DNA of 64,000 nt from the NCBI GenBank assembly GCA_016808115.1, contig JAEQBH010003878.1, positions 434,001 through 498,000 on the forward strand, in the 5' to 3' direction. Positions 34,468-46,619 of the stretch are shown in pieces; the first letter of the stretch is position 1; each line of letters starts with the position of its first letter. The position numbers and the translations under genes are program-made. The notes under the pieces were generated by a model, which was not told the DNA's origin, made no database searches, and was given only the letters and a program-made list of their open reading frames with translations. This DNA comes from Tetrastigma voinierianum. Taxonomy: Eukaryota; Streptophyta; Magnoliopsida; Vitales; Vitaceae.

Positions 34468-35204
34468 TGATGATGCTTTTTCAACCGAACCTGGCCGAGC
34501 GCTGCAGTGCTCGCCGGCCGACCGGACAGCCATACGACGCAGCGCCTGACATCCGACCGGCGCAGATCGCTGCTACCGCCGATCGGCCGACTGATGGGTA
34601 CACCCCGCAAAAACAAGGAAGAAGGGGTCGACGAGGGCCGTGCCCGTACGGCTCTCCGATGCCTGCTCTCGCTTTCGAGAGAAAAGAGGGACCGCTTTAG
34701 AGGGCGAATATGTTGCATATGAGTATGCGTCTAAGAATATCATGTGTAAGAATGTTACGCATCTTTCACCGCCGTGGCCCTCAGATTATGCTTGTATATT
34801 ATTCCCACCTGAGGTAAGAAGGATTCTTTCCATCGGGATTTATATATTTATTATTTTAGTCCGTGATCTGGACTGCACAAGATATAGAAAAGTGGTTTAC
34901 TTTGGGATAGTCTTTTCCTTATGGGAAGATGTCCAACCTGCAATGATTTATCCTTAATTTTCTTTTCCTCGTAGGATCTAGTGGATAAATAAAATATATC
35001 TTTCATTTTCTCATTGCTTAAACGGGTTGTACGCTTATCGATCTGCTATGGATTTTTCAACCCGTCTCGCATTCTAGCTTTGGGCCCAAAGGCACGACCT
35101 CCGTTTTAGGTCGACATAAAGGAGCCCGTGCTTTATAGTGGAGCCCACCATTTCCTTCCGGGCCTAGGAATTGGACATATCGGGCTTATTTTTTACCCAT
35201 ATCG
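34468..35204 (-). repeat. 3' LTR of the second Tat element
   Basis: Matches the right LTR over almost its full length, e.g. gcaaaaacaagg, gagggcgaatatgttgcatatgagtatgcgtctaagaatat, gatttttcaacccgtctc, gacataaaggagccc. Confidence 0.9.
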
Positions 35205-35499
35205 CTTGCCCCAAATTCTCAGGTACGGCCTGCGGTGTGCAGTCGTATTCTTCCCCGTCGCCGCTACTCCTGTTCAAAGCTGAACGGACGAGACAAGAGA
35301 TGATCACAATACATCGCCAGATAATGATGACTCTTCTGCTTCGCGCTTGTTTTCATATTCTTCGACTTCAATCTCTTTCATCGGCCCCTCCTATCTTGAG
35401 TTTCTCTGATCTCAGACCTTTATTCCCAGTTCGTGTCTTCCCTTCTCGTCCTTTTGGTCTGGGCAGGACGAGGCCTAGGCTTACTTCGCTCCGCTCGCT

Positions 35500-37258
35500 T
35501 ATTACCGCTTGCTGCTATGGCTCCGACTGCTCATCTTCTCACGCATCGGCGATGGTCCCTCAACTGTCGTTGATTCCGAGCGGGCTGATGATGTTCCTTC
35601 TCCTTCGTCCGCTGCTGACCCTCAAAACGCTCCTGAGGTGCCTCCCCTTCCCTTAGGTAAGGATAAAAGGAAATTGAACCTGATCAAATATCCAAAGGGG
35701 TCGGATTTCCTTAAAGCTGCCCTTCGGCATGTTGTCAACGTGGGACCTAGCAGAGTTGGTCCTTCATATGGGACCATTTTTGCTGAACGCTATCGACCCC
35801 CTGGTGTCCAAATATGGGTCCCGCACGCTCGACTCTTTATACAAATTTCTCGTGCCTCGGGATGGTCTGCTTTCTTCAAGTCGCCTGACAATGGCTCGCT
35901 TCCACCGCACCCTCAGGAAAAAGGGATTCTCGCAACATTTCAACAACATTTCGGTCCTTCCCAACTGGGGCCCCAATGGTCAGGTATTTTGGGTAGGCTC
36001 GCCTTTTTAGAGATGTAGGGTTCGACGCCCCTAGCAGGTCATTTCTTCATCTTTTCATTCCAATAGCTACCCCAGGGTTTCCATTTTCTCCAAACGCCTT
36101 GAGTCTTTGTAATCTCCGACCTACCTTCCTCACACAGTCATGGAAGTGACGCTATTTCTTCGTGAGCTGTCATACCGCTGGAGTACAATCTTTTCGACAG
36201 CGATGGAGCACCCCGGGTGTCTTAACACCAGAATACCCCTGATAATCTTCGTGAGTACTTGCTCTGTTTTTAGCGTGGCTTGTCTGAAGATGGTTGATCG
36301 TTTATGTTGTTTACATTTTCTTCATGTTTTTCAGAGTCGCCGACTCCAATGAGGAAGACAATGTCACTGTCATTGCTCTGGCGTTGAGGCGGAATGTATC
36401 AGAGCTATGCCTCTGGATTGATAAAGTTTGGCATTCCTGGTCCTTGAATCGATGTATGAATCCCTCTTGCTTTGAGGCCTTCGCCTCCTTCCACGGCCCA
36501 GGGGTTCTTCCTTAGACTCTTCTTGCTCGCTCCCACTAGGAAATTCTGGATTCATTTAAGTATTGTCTCGGAAGCCACGTAGCTGATCAAGGAGAAAAAA
36601 TCACCAAATCTCAGAAGGATCGGCCGGTTTCGACGAAGTTGAAATTAAGGGCTATTTCAGACCACCGAGAAATTTGGAGCGGGTGTGCTTGTGAGTGAGG
36701 TTTTCCGATTTTATGCCACCCTCTTCTAAGCTATCCGCGGAGCGAGAGGGTCCTTTGGGTGAGGCGAGTGGGCGACCGGTTGATACATGCCAATATGTAT
36801 CCGCCTTGAAAGAAAGCAATGCCAGGGTTGCCTCCTCTCAGAGTGTGAACAGAAAGAAATTGAAGACAAGGGTGGGTAGGCCAAGAGTTCATGCTATCCA
36901 ACAACGAACTTGCGGTAGGCGCCAGAGTATCTTCCATTCTCAGGGATCGACCTCGAGGAGGTCGAAAAACTACGGTCGGCCAAAGGCTTTGGCTTTATCC
37001 CGCCGAGGGTTGCCTCGATAAGTCTCGTCGTGCTTATCACCGTGCATTTCCAGCGTCCGATCACGACTTTGTGATTTGATTTGCGAGGTTGCGACTCATT
37101 TGAAGAATGCAGTAGAAAAGGCCAAGTTAAATAAAATGCGTAAAGATTACCGTATTTATAAAACGAAGGTTGCCTCGCTCCTTGCGTGGCGAGTAGGCGC
37201 TACGAGGAAGCCGAAGTCACGGCGTTTATTTGGAATCTTGAAGACTCAAGTGACTTGA
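35500..37258 (+). pseudogene. antisense ORF (aORF) of the second Tat element
   Basis: The longest frame (35509-36018) contains LPPHPQEKGILATFQQHFGP followed by SQLGPQWSGILG, corresponding to the L-x-P-H-P-x-x-x-x-x-L-x-x-F-x-x-x-P-S-Q-L block of Tat aORFs (the first Tat element has LRFPLHPFIKRVLQHF). Downstream, 37076-37258 gives LKNAVEKAKLNKM and YKTKVASLLAWRVG, sharing Y-K-x-K-V-A-S-L with the first element. Frames change several times, so no complete protein is encoded. Confidence 0.6.
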
Positions 37259-37919
37259 TGCATGCCGATCGGCTGGTGCTGGGCTGAGGTAAAAAATGAG
37301 GTTCGTAGCAACTTTGGCGGCGGCCGTGGGGAAGCTCAAGGGGGTGGGCAATCTCGGGTTGCCCGAGCAATTTGGTTGAGGCCGAAGAGCGGGCGTGCGC
37401 GGGGCGAGCGATGGTTGGAGTAAGGCTCGTCAGCTCCGGGCGGCGCTGGGCTCTTGAGACGGACTCGTGCGGTTAATCTTTGTTGGCCAGATAAGGGAAA
37501 CACAACGAAGTGGCCGTCGCGAGAAGCTTAGGAATGGAGTGCTCTTCAGAAAAGCGTCCGCCGCCAGTCTTCCCGAAGGCGTGAGTTCGTCGGGCGGCTA
37601 AGAGAGGAATGCCATAGTTCTTGCGCCCGATCTTCATCGGCCAGTCGAGTATGGTTCTTGTGAGGATGAGGGGTTGATGAAGCGACTGCGGGATCGGCGG
37701 GTGCTCGGTGGAATACGGGTGGCTTGCTTTTCAAAGAGCGGCTCTCGCGTGCCACGGCCCCAGATTTTAATTTTGATCTTCCTAGTGGCCCGAGGAGGCG
37801 GAGGGAATCTACCTGTAATTATTCGGGCAGGCACTCCTGACCAAAATCCATTCCTCATTCTTAGTCATCCCTTTACTCTGGCGGCGTGACTCTAGGGACG
37901 ATCTCGACCCTTTTCCTTC

Positions 37920-37944
37920 CCTTTTTTTTTTTTTTTTTTTTTTT
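37920..37944. repeat. poly(T) run
   Basis: About 25 consecutive T; the equivalent position in the first Tat element also has T/CT-rich runs (17340-17390, 18118-18127). Confidence 0.9.
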
Positions 37945-38164
37945 GTATGTACCTTATCACCCACCCAGATTTTGCGGGCACGGGGGCTGGGATCCATGTA
38001 GCCCTCTTCTCGATAAATAAATATTTTGTTATAAGTCGCATTCTTGTTGGGATACACATGTATTTGTCGTAAAGCCCCGATGATTCGATGAAGGTTTGAC
38101 GATTAGACTCGTTTACTCTTAGGGTTGCATATGTCTTTATTTTATTCGAGCAAATGAGAAAGCT

Positions 38165-40434
38165 CGTCAAGCGATTACGGGAGCGCTCGGCCATGTAGTT
38201 GGCAGGATAGGCGTAGAGCTTGTCCAATGCTGTCCCTGATGGGAAGAAGTCGTCGAGGAGTGAAGTCGTAAAGTAGAGCTTCGTCCATGTGTGATGAGAT
38301 GGGCTTGTCATGGCGAGTTTTGGGAAGAGCTCGTCAAAGTGAGCGTGGGTAGAGCTCGTCCGTGGCTTCTTTGGGAAGAGCTCGTCGGTGAGGTGGCTGC
38401 GGGGGCTCGTCTAAAGTGAGCCAGGGAAGGCTCGTCAGAATGAATAGTAGAATAAAGCTCGTCCATGCTGGCTGATAGGAAGAGCTCGTCAATGTCGACT
38501 GATGGGAAGAGCTCGTCAGAATGAACAGTAGCGTAGAGCTCCTTCATGTTGACTGATGGGAAGAGCTCGTCAATGTCAATTGTAGAGTAGGAGCTCGTCC
38601 ATGTTAACTGACGGGTGAGCTCGTCAGAATGAATAGTAGCGTAGAGCTCCTTCATGTTGACTGATGGGAAGAGTTCGTCAATGTCAATTGTAGAGTAGGA
38701 GCTCGTCCATGTTAACTGACGGGTGAGCTCGTCCCGGAATGGATAGGAGGTGGCTCGCATGTAGTGGGAAGAGCTCGTCGAATGAAGCGATAAGCGTAGA
38801 GCTCCTTCATGTTGACTGATGGGAGGAGCTCGTCAGAATGAATAGTAGAGTGGAGCTCGTCCATGTTGACTGATGGGAAGAGCTCGTCCATGTAAATTGT
38901 GGAGTAGGAGCTCGCCCATGTTGACTGATGGGAAGAGCTCGTCAATGTAAATTGTCGAATAGGAGCTCGCCCATGTTGACTGATGGGAAGAGCTCGTCAA
39001 TGTAAATTGTGGAGTAGGAGCTCGTCCATGTTGACTGATGGGAAGAGCTCGTCAATGTAAATTGTAGAGTAGGAGCTCGTCCATGTTAACTGACGGGTGA
39101 GCTCGTCAGAATGAATAGTAGCGTAGAGCTCCTTCATGTTGACTGATGGGAAGAGCTCGTCAATGTCAATTGTAGAGTAGGAGCTCGTCCATGTTAACTG
39201 ACGGGTGAGCTCGTCAGAATGAATAGGAGAGTGGAGCTCGCCCATGTTAACTGGTGGGAAGAGCTCATCAGAATGAACAGCAGCGTAGAGCTCCTCCATG
39301 TTGACTGATTGGAAGAGCTCGTCAATGTCAATTGTAGAGTAGGAGCTCGTCCATGTTAACTGACGGGTGAGCTCGTCAGAATGAATAGTAGCGTAGAGCT
39401 CCTTCATGTTGACTGATGGGAAGAGCTCGTCAATGTCAATTGTAGAGTAGGAGCTGAGTCCATGTTAGTGACTGAATTGAGCTGGTAGAATGGAGAAATA
39501 GGAGGGTGGAGCTCGCGTGTTAGCGGTGGGAAGGCTCGTCGCCAATGAGCAATGACGTAGAAGCTCCTCCATGTTGGCGATTGGAAAGGCTGTCAATGTC
39601 AATTAGTAGAGTAGAGACTCGTCCATGTTAGCGGCCCGAATTGAGCTGGAATCGGAATGAATAGTAGCGTAGGGCTCCTTCGTGGTGAGGCCCGATGGGA
39701 AGAGCTGGTCGATGTCAGTTGTAGGTAGGGCTCGTCCATTGTTGGCCCCGGCGGGGTGAGCTCGTCAGAATGAATAGTAGAGTGGAGCTCGCCCATGTTA
39801 ACTGGTGGGAAGAGCTCGTCAGAATGAACAGCAGCATAGAGCTCCTCCATGTTGACTGATGGGAAGAGCTCGTCAATGTAAATTGTGGAGTAAGAGCTCG
39901 CCCATGTTGACTGATGGGAAGAGAGCTTCGTCGATCTCAAGATTACAGAATAGGAGCTCGCGTGTTGGTGATGGGAAGAGCTAGTCAGTAAGTGTGGAGT
40001 AGGAGCTCGCCCATGTTGACTGATGGGAAGAGCTCGTCAGAATGAATAGCAGCGTAGAGCTCCTCCATGTTGACTGATTGGAAGAGCTCGTCAGAATGAA
40101 TAGTAGAGTGGAGCTCGTCCATGTTGATTGATGGGAGGAGCTCGTCAGAATGAATAGTAGAGTGGAGCTCGCCCATGTTAACTGATGGGAAGAGCTCGTC
40201 GATGTATATTGTAGAGTAGGAGCTACGCCCGTATTGGTGATGGGGAATAGCTCGTCCCATGTAAATTAATGGAGTAAGGCTCGCGCCCGTGTTGGTGATG
40301 GGAAGAGGCTCGTCCAATGTAAATTGTAGGAATAGGGCTCGTGAGTTGGTGATGGGAAGAGCTCGTCGATGCTCAAATTATGGAGTAAGACTCGCCCATG
40401 TTGGTGATGGGAAAGAGCTCGTCGGCGTGGCAGC
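38165..40434 (-). repeat. AGCTCGTC minisatellite, 27-bp units with 108-bp higher-order repeats
   Basis: About 80 subunits of 27-28 bp, nearly all opening with agctcgtc, in a few types: agctcgtccatgttgactga..., agctcgtcagaatgaatagt..., agctcgtcaatgtaaattgt... Four-subunit blocks recur: the phrase gcgtagagctccttcatg starts at 38531 and 38639 (108 bp = 4 x 27) and again at 39121 and 39391 (270 = 10 x 27). Because 27 is a multiple of three, long repeat-coded open frames (periodic SVNMDEL / TIHSDEL) appear on the minus strand. They are repeat by-products. Units at 39450-39780 and 40200-40434 are much noisier than the rest. Confidence 0.9.
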
Positions 40435-41020
40435 GGGGCTCGTAAACGCGATGGCCTAGCAATGGTGGCGTTCGGTAAAAATGGGTTGTCGACTCGTTTA
40501 GGCTGCGTGGCATGTGTTGAAGCGGGCGACCTGGTCGGAGTGATAGCAGGGCTCATGGCGGGTAACTGGTGGCGTTCAGCGAAATGGGTTGATTCCCGAC
40601 TTCCGTTTAGGCGGCGTATTAGCTGTGTTGAAGCGGGCGACCACCGTATCGGGCGGCGAGCGGGGCTCATGGGTAGTGGCATGAGTGGCGTTCCGGTAGA
40701 AATGGGTGTCGACTCGTTTAGAGCGTAGCTTGTGTTGGCCAGGCGACCTCGTCGGAAGCGCGGGGCTCATGGCGCGATGGCCTTAGTGGCGTTCCAGCGA
40801 AATGGGTTGATCGACTCGTTTGGCGGTGTGGCCTATGTTGTTGGCGGGCGACCTTGTGCGGCGAGCAACGGGGCTCGCCGTAGTAGTGGCCTTGGTAGGC
40901 GTTCCGGCCAGTAGATTACATCCGAGCTCGTTTGGCGGCGTGGCTGTGTTGAAGCGGGCTGACCTTGTCGAAGCGAGCAACGGGGCTCATGGCGCGATGG
41001 CTGGAGTGGCGTTAGATGTG
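40435..41020. repeat. second tandem array, about 108-bp period, 5-6 units
   Basis: Units beginning ggggctc(at/gt) at about 40435, 40550, 40662, 40763, 40871 and 40982 contain gtggcgttc, aaatgggtt, gactcgttt and gcgggcgacc. Spacing is 101-115 bp. It directly abuts the AGCTCGTC array. Confidence 0.8.
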
Positions 41021-41390
41021 GTCATGGCTTTGCATGTGAAGGAACGCTTCGTGTGACTTTTAGTTCTTGAAAAGGTGCGAACTGCCATTAATGCTGGAGA
41101 ATTTGGAACGGTTGCGTGAGCTTTTGGGTGCTTGGCCCTGCTTATAAGTAGTTGTTAGTTGTCCACACGTATGGCCTTTTGAAGATTTAAGCTTTTGTAG
41201 CATATGAATGAAGTTACTTACAAGGATGGGCCTTCGAAGTTTAGTACACGCCTTATTTGGAGTTTCTCTCGATGCCTTTCGTCGGCTTACGGATCTCCAT
41301 TTGTGGGAGTTGTGTTTTCCACTAGTCTCCCCTTTACAAGTTATGTTCTTCCTAGCCTTTGGCTAGGGTGCGCCCGGAGGGGCGGCTCGA

Positions 41391-41717
41391 GGTTTTATAG
41401 CTCTCTCCATTTTTACGTTTTTATCTTCTTATCTCGCTTTCTATCTCCTCTTGTCTTTTTTTTTTTTTTTCTTCTTCCACAGCTTTCTCATATGCTTCTT
41501 CTTCTTTCTTTCTGTCTTTCTTCTCTGTCCCCATCTTTTTCCTCTTTTCTTTTCTCTCTATCACACTCTCTTCTTCTCCTTCTTCTTCATCTTCTGCCTC
41601 CACATTTCCTCTTTGTCCCCATCTTTTTCCTCTTTTTTTTTTTTTTTGTTGTATGCTATACAAGATGTAGGGGATGATGCTTTGGCTGTAACCCAATTGT
41701 AATCCGATTGTAATAAA
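41391..41717 (+). promoter_or_regulatory. pyrimidine tract, AG acceptor-like site and AATAAA on the antisense strand
   Basis: A 270-base CT/T-rich tract ends in gctatacaag (AG 41663-41664), then atgtagg-gatg, and AATAAA at 41712-41717. The layout parallels 19161-19468 in the first Tat element. The role as a 3' end for an aORF transcript is inferred. Confidence 0.4.
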
Positions 41718-41879
41718 GAGAGCTTTTTTCCTTATGAATTTTCCTATTATGCTTTTTTTTTTTCCATTTATTTGAACTGTATGAGATGTCTGACATCGTA
41801 ATTAACAAATGTTCAACTCGCTATGCACTAATTAATATGGCCCTAATACAAACCAACGCTCATTGGTAGAAACGTTTGA

Positions 41880-42960
41880 GATGTTCGCGTCCACGTGTAG
41901 TTACCTATTACATTTGGAGTTCGTAATTGCACAGTCGACGGTGGTTATGATGAAAGGACCTTCAGTGGGACCCGGGTTTTCCATGTTTGGGTTTTCCTTC
42001 TTGTAGGAGTTTCTTTAAGACTAAGTCGCCTGGAATGTAGCTTCGGGGCCTGACCCTTTGATTAGTATTTTGCCGTTTTCCTTTGATATTCCTCTGATCG
42101 CCTTTGAACCTGCTCACGCTTCTCGTCCAGGAGTTCTAGGTTAAGACGAAGGGCCTCGTCATTATTCTCCTCACGATCTTGCTTCGACCACCGGGGATTT
42201 TATTCCGACCTGCGGGGCGACGCTACCTCGGTGCAGCTGCAAGGCAAAGGGGTTTCCACCAATGAACATCTTTGTGGTACCCCATTTACTGTCAGGCGTA
42301 GTACCTCGGGAAGGTGTTCTATGACTCCTTTGTGGTCTTCCAACTTGGTCTTCAAAAGCGGCTGCAAGGGTTACGATGAGCCTCGGCCTGTCCACGTTTG
42401 GTTGGAGTGTCACTAGGGACGAGTAATAATTCTTAATTAAGCTCGGCCTGAAAATCCTAAATTTAGTGTTATCGAGCCATTTTCCATTGTCGAGCACGGG
42501 CTCTCGGGATACGAGCTGAATGATAGCTCGCCACACAAAATTGCGTATCTTTTGCTCTGTGATCGTGGCTAAGGGCTCGGCTTCTGCCCATTTGGTGAAG
42601 TAATCAACTGCGATAATTATGAACTTGCTGTCATTCTTGATGGGCGAGGGCTGATATGTCGAACCCCCTTCTTTGAAGGGAGCCGAGGAAATTTCATTAA
42701 TTGGCGTTAGAGACTCGGCGGGAGCGTGGTATTTTGAAGCGTCTCTGGCAAATTTTGCATTTTTTGACTAGGTCAGTTGCGTCCTTGAGTAGAGTTAGCC
42801 AGTAGTAACCCTGTCTCAAGACCTTTCCTGCTAAAGCCCAAGCTCCGATATGATTTCCACATACACCTTCATGCACCTCTCGGCCGCGTACACAGGTATC
42901 TTCTCAGGCATTTGAGGAAGGTGTAGAAGAATCCTCGCTTGTAAAAGGCTTCCTTTGTGG
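41880..42960 (-). pseudogene. Tat integrase of the second element, decayed
   Basis: At 42510-42400 the minus strand reads SREPVLDNGKWLDNTKFRIF and KNYYSSLVT, corresponding to the core block with the second catalytic Asp (S-D-N-G-x-x-F-D...F-C...I-K-N-x-Y-S-S). The zinc-finger side (42960-42700) and the C-terminal block (41880-42020; plus strand gttttccatg...cttctt) are recognisable only by alignment with the first element. Multiple frame changes. Confidence 0.7.
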
Positions 42961-43029
42961 TTGGTAAATCTGGAAGATCTTACTCTTATCTTAGCCGCTT
43001 CTTTCGGGTCATCCGGTAGGGTTCAGTCA

Positions 43030-43960
43030 TTAATATAATCCCAAATAGGGTCCGTCGGCTCGGCTCGGATCCTGGGGGCGATCGTCATACTGTGAAGTTA
43101 ATGGGGATACGCTAAGTATTGACGGTGTCGACATGCTGAGGTCTTCGAGGAGGCCGTGGTAGCTTTGCACGGCGTCGGCAGGAATTCTGCCACTGGGGAC
43201 ATGTGTTACCTGGACCCGGGCGAATTTCTTTGATAAGTCGCGAACCTTCTGGAGATATAGGATCATTCTCTCGCTTTTGGCCTCATATGTGTCTTCTATG
43301 CAATCGACCACGGTTAGAATCCTTGTATACCTCGCGATCAGCCTCTCTAGCGAATAAGCAGGTTGGGGCCTGTATGCGGCCTCGTATTCGGCCGTTGTTG
43401 GATCTACGAATCAAACTGAGTGCATATTCAATGTCTATTCCTTAGAAGAGAGTTAGGGTTAGAGACACTGCTCCACTCCCTTGGGCGTTGAGCCCCGTCC
43501 ACGAGAGCACCAGCGGGTGTTGCCATTTGCAGGCACACCATGTGGATTAATGATGCAGGCTTCAGCTGAGGCTCACTTGGGGTTTTGCTTACCCGCTATG
43601 GCGGTTCGGCTTTATTATCGATATCCAAACTTGCTTAGTTCTATGGCCCGTTTCATTGAATACGCGGAAAGTCTCGGTTTGTGTGCGTGCCTTCATTGGA
43701 GTATTCGATTGGGACAATGGTATGGGCACGGAAATACGGGCGAGCTTAGGCGGCAGTCACCGGGAGCGAATTAATTTTTCATTTGGAACATCTTACTCAC
43801 CGCTCTCATGGGGCTGCATTTGGAAGAACAATAAGCGGATCTTGGACAGTTCTTTAATCTGGCGAGACAGGTGCTGAAGTTAGAAAAAGTTCGACACGAC
43901 TGAGGTGCAGTGAGGAGTTCTCGCCCGGCGGGGCTTGCTAGGATGGGAGGAGCTCGGGTG
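43030..43960 (-). pseudogene. Tat RNase H of the second element, decayed
   Basis: 43311-43200 reads CIEDTYEAKSERMILYLQKV followed by RDLSKKFARVQVTHVP, the direct counterpart of QIEDSYEARGEKIILYLKKV in the first Tat element. The upstream part is in broken frames. Confidence 0.75.
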
Positions 43961-44094
43961 TGTCTTCGGGTGAGCAGCTTCCTCGCACTTTGTAATCCCA
44001 TTGAAGGCTTTCTTGAGGAACTTGGAAGAAGGGCGGCATCTATCCTTGCTCTGGACCTGAGCAGCAGGAATGGAGTTATTCTCCCTGTTAGTCG

Positions 44095-44720
44095 TTATAC
44101 TTCTTTTATTCCTGACGGCGGCGGCATGTCGAGTAATGCCCTTATTTTGTCCGGATTTGCTTCGATTCCCCTATGATTGACTATGAAGCCCAGAAATTTT
44201 CCGACCGACACGCCAAAGGCGCATTTGGCTGGGTTCAGCTTCATAGTATAGTTTCTTAAAAATGCGGAACGCCTCACGGGATGAGCGATGTGGGCGTCGG
44301 CGATTGTGGACAGCGCCCGGCATGTGCGTGCATGTATACTTCCATAGTAGTGCACATGTGTTTTGAAACATCAGATTTACTAGCCTGCGGTAGGTCGCTC
44401 GCATTCTTGAGCCTGGCGGCATCACATAACAATAGGTCCCTTGTCTTTGTGTGACGAAGGTCTTTTCTTGGTCTTGAGGATCCATCTTGATACGGTTGTA
44501 CGGAGAAGGCATCCATGAAACTAAGTTCATGACACAAGTGGCATCTACGATGGTCGATTCTCGGTAAGGAAGGCGTCGCTGGACAAGCTTTGTTGATGTC
44601 GGTGAAGTCGATCTGGTCGCCATTTGTCGTTTGCTTTAGCGAGTGCGGCGTTGTGACAGCAGGGTATTCTACTTCACGATCGCTCTTAGCGGAAAGGAGT
44701 TTGCCCGACCTCCTCATTGA
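44095..44720 (-). pseudogene. Tat reverse transcriptase of the second element, decayed
   Basis: IDFTDINKACPATPSLPRID, then MEVYMHAHAGR where the family has MEVYIDDMLV, then MKLNPAKCAFGVSVGKFLGF and IVNHRGIEANPDKIRALLDM. The palm block before the active site and the segment after it are clear, but the catalytic Asp pair is absent as written. Whether this is decay or consensus error cannot be told from one sequence. Confidence 0.85.
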
Positions 44721-45036
44721 TGGCCTTTTGCCTTTGCAGTGCGGCTCTACGCTTACCTTGATTGGTTTTGAAGGATGGGTTGGTGTTCGATTTGCAATGG
44801 CGTGTTCTTGCGGGAGTCAATCCTCCCATATCTGGCCTTCCATGCGGCGTCCTGATTACGTTTTAGAAGCTGCGAGGAGGCAGCTTGAGATTTTACGCTG
44901 TCTGGGCAAGATGTAGGCGAGATGTTCGGTCGTCATCCGAGAGGCCGGCTCAGTTCCTCGAGGAAGATTAGGTCGGGTGAGACCTCGTCCGTATGTCAAC
45001 TTGTCCATATATTAACGTTGTTGGCTTGCTCGACAT

Positions 45037-45525
45037 TTAGCGAATGGTGTGGCATTTTGTGCCGGTGATGTCACTCGAACCATCCCTGTTCCGTGAATGG
45101 TTGGGAATTGATAACAGATAATCACCTTGAGATAGGATAGCTTTCATTCTGCGATGAAGACCTCCCCTAAGTAACATGTTATAAGGCGATGGGAGGCGTG
45201 ATGAAATCTTGCTGTCGTCGTTGCACGACATGGAGGTTCTCCCGGAGTGAATTACCCGGTAGAATTGAGCCCGGCAATACCTTTCCCGGAGAAAATCCTC
45301 GCCGTGCGTGGCGGACTCGGCTTTTTCTCTCACGCCCGTTTTGTGGTGAGGCAAAATGATGTCGGCGAACCGTTGTCGACTCGCGACAGATGGCTTGTTG
45401 TGTTGGCTACGATCGCGCGAACCACCAATTGGTCGTGCGTAGAATGTGATATCCCTCGAATGCGGTCGAGAGGCGTGATGGTTGTGTGCAGTCGAGTGAT
45501 TTAGATCTTGTTTGTATTTCCACAT
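45037..45525 (-). pseudogene. Tat protease region of the second element, decayed
   Basis: The stretch contains SRLPSPYNMLLRGGL where the first element has DAPSAYNMLR, with later KAILSQGDYLLSIPNHSRNR corresponding to the K-S-P-T-V-N-G block. Identified by position and comparison; the active site is not visible. Confidence 0.55.
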
Positions 45526-45867
45526 CGCAGACGTTTGATCTTTGCTTGTAGTGAGCTTCCGTACGACCCAGATTCCCCTCCTCTGCGAACCCTCTGAGAT
45601 TACGTGGATTTCTCGAGGGTTGCGATCTTTGAGTCGTCGTTTATGCAGGCGGTGACTCTTTGAGTTGAAGTCACAGTCCCCTCTTACGGGCTTGATTACG
45701 GGCTGATTTCCTAGAGATATGAAGCAGCCGGAGGTATCCCGGATTGTATTAGGTACTTTCTATTTCTCTTCTCGGTTAATATACGGTTAATACGGTGCGA
45801 TGCCCGTAGTCCACATGGAATTCACGCGATACTTAGTGTTGTCTCACAGCGGCGGGATGCGATTTCA

Positions 45868-46619
45868 TCACAGTCGATACCCTCGAACTACTCGTTTAAT
45901 TGCTTCATGTAGATTTGTGACAACAAGCATTAGCGGGTGCGACGGCTGCGGCGATAACGTCGTCGTCTTTTGATTGTGCGGTAGGCGAGACGGTCTCACG
46001 AGATTTCCAGCAGCACGGAGGTCGTTCTCGATCTTTTCCCGGAGACCTCTCCTGGTCGTCTTGCCTTTTAGGGCTCCGTCCTCGCCGTTTGTCTGTTGCA
46101 CCTTTTCCTTTATGGGTGGACGAGTTCTCCCTCTTGGATATGAGCTTCCTCGCCATTTATGTACTTCACGCTTTGTGACCACTGAAGCCGCTCGCGGCAG
46201 TTTTGGGAGTAAAGCAGTGGAGTCATTTGATTGTACTCCCGGCCCTTTGATGAGCAGCGATGATAGCGAATTTTCATCACAGCGGATCTATCTTCAGAGA
46301 TTCGGCATTGAATCTTTGAGCGTATGACGCCCGAACTCTGCGAGCCTTGTTTGATGGTAATAGATGGTAGCTCGGCTTTACGTACATCTGGCTCCAATGA
46401 AGTAGAGAGCGAAGCGATGGATAGCTCTCGGAACGAAGATTTTGATGAGGGAGGAATTCTATTAAACCAGGCTAAGGCTGGGCCTTTCAACGTGGTGGCG
46501 AAAGCCCTGCAGCGCACAGGATCCTGATACCCATGCAACTCCATCTGGTTCTTGTAAGTGTTGAGATGGTCGACGGGGTCTTTGGCTCCGTCAAAGACTT
46601 CCACTTTGCTGACGTGCAA
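45868..46619 (-). pseudogene. Tat gag of the second element
   Basis: MHVSKVEVFDGAKDPVDHLN, TYKNQMELHGYQDPVRCRAF, ATTLKGPALAWFNRIPPSSK and SSFRELS form a continuous gag core (46619-46400), the best preserved coding segment of this element. Downstream (46182-45868) the frame is lost in arginine-rich sequence. Confidence 0.85.

Noticed and set aside
38308..40682. Minus-strand open frames of 77-150 residues with periodic MDEL / HSDEL motifs, as possible repeat proteins.
   Set aside because: They exist only because the minisatellite unit is 27 bp; frames change wherever unit length varies, and no start context or domain supports translation.
38165..41020. CRISPR-like array of regularly spaced repeats.
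   Set aside because: The whole unit repeats rather than a constant repeat with unique spacers, there are no cas genes, and the setting is a plant retrotransposon.
41204..41702. Open frames rich in Ser, Phe and Leu (plus) or Glu and Lys (minus) of up to 157 residues.
   Set aside because: They fall in the pyrimidine tract and are low-complexity translations without a domain.
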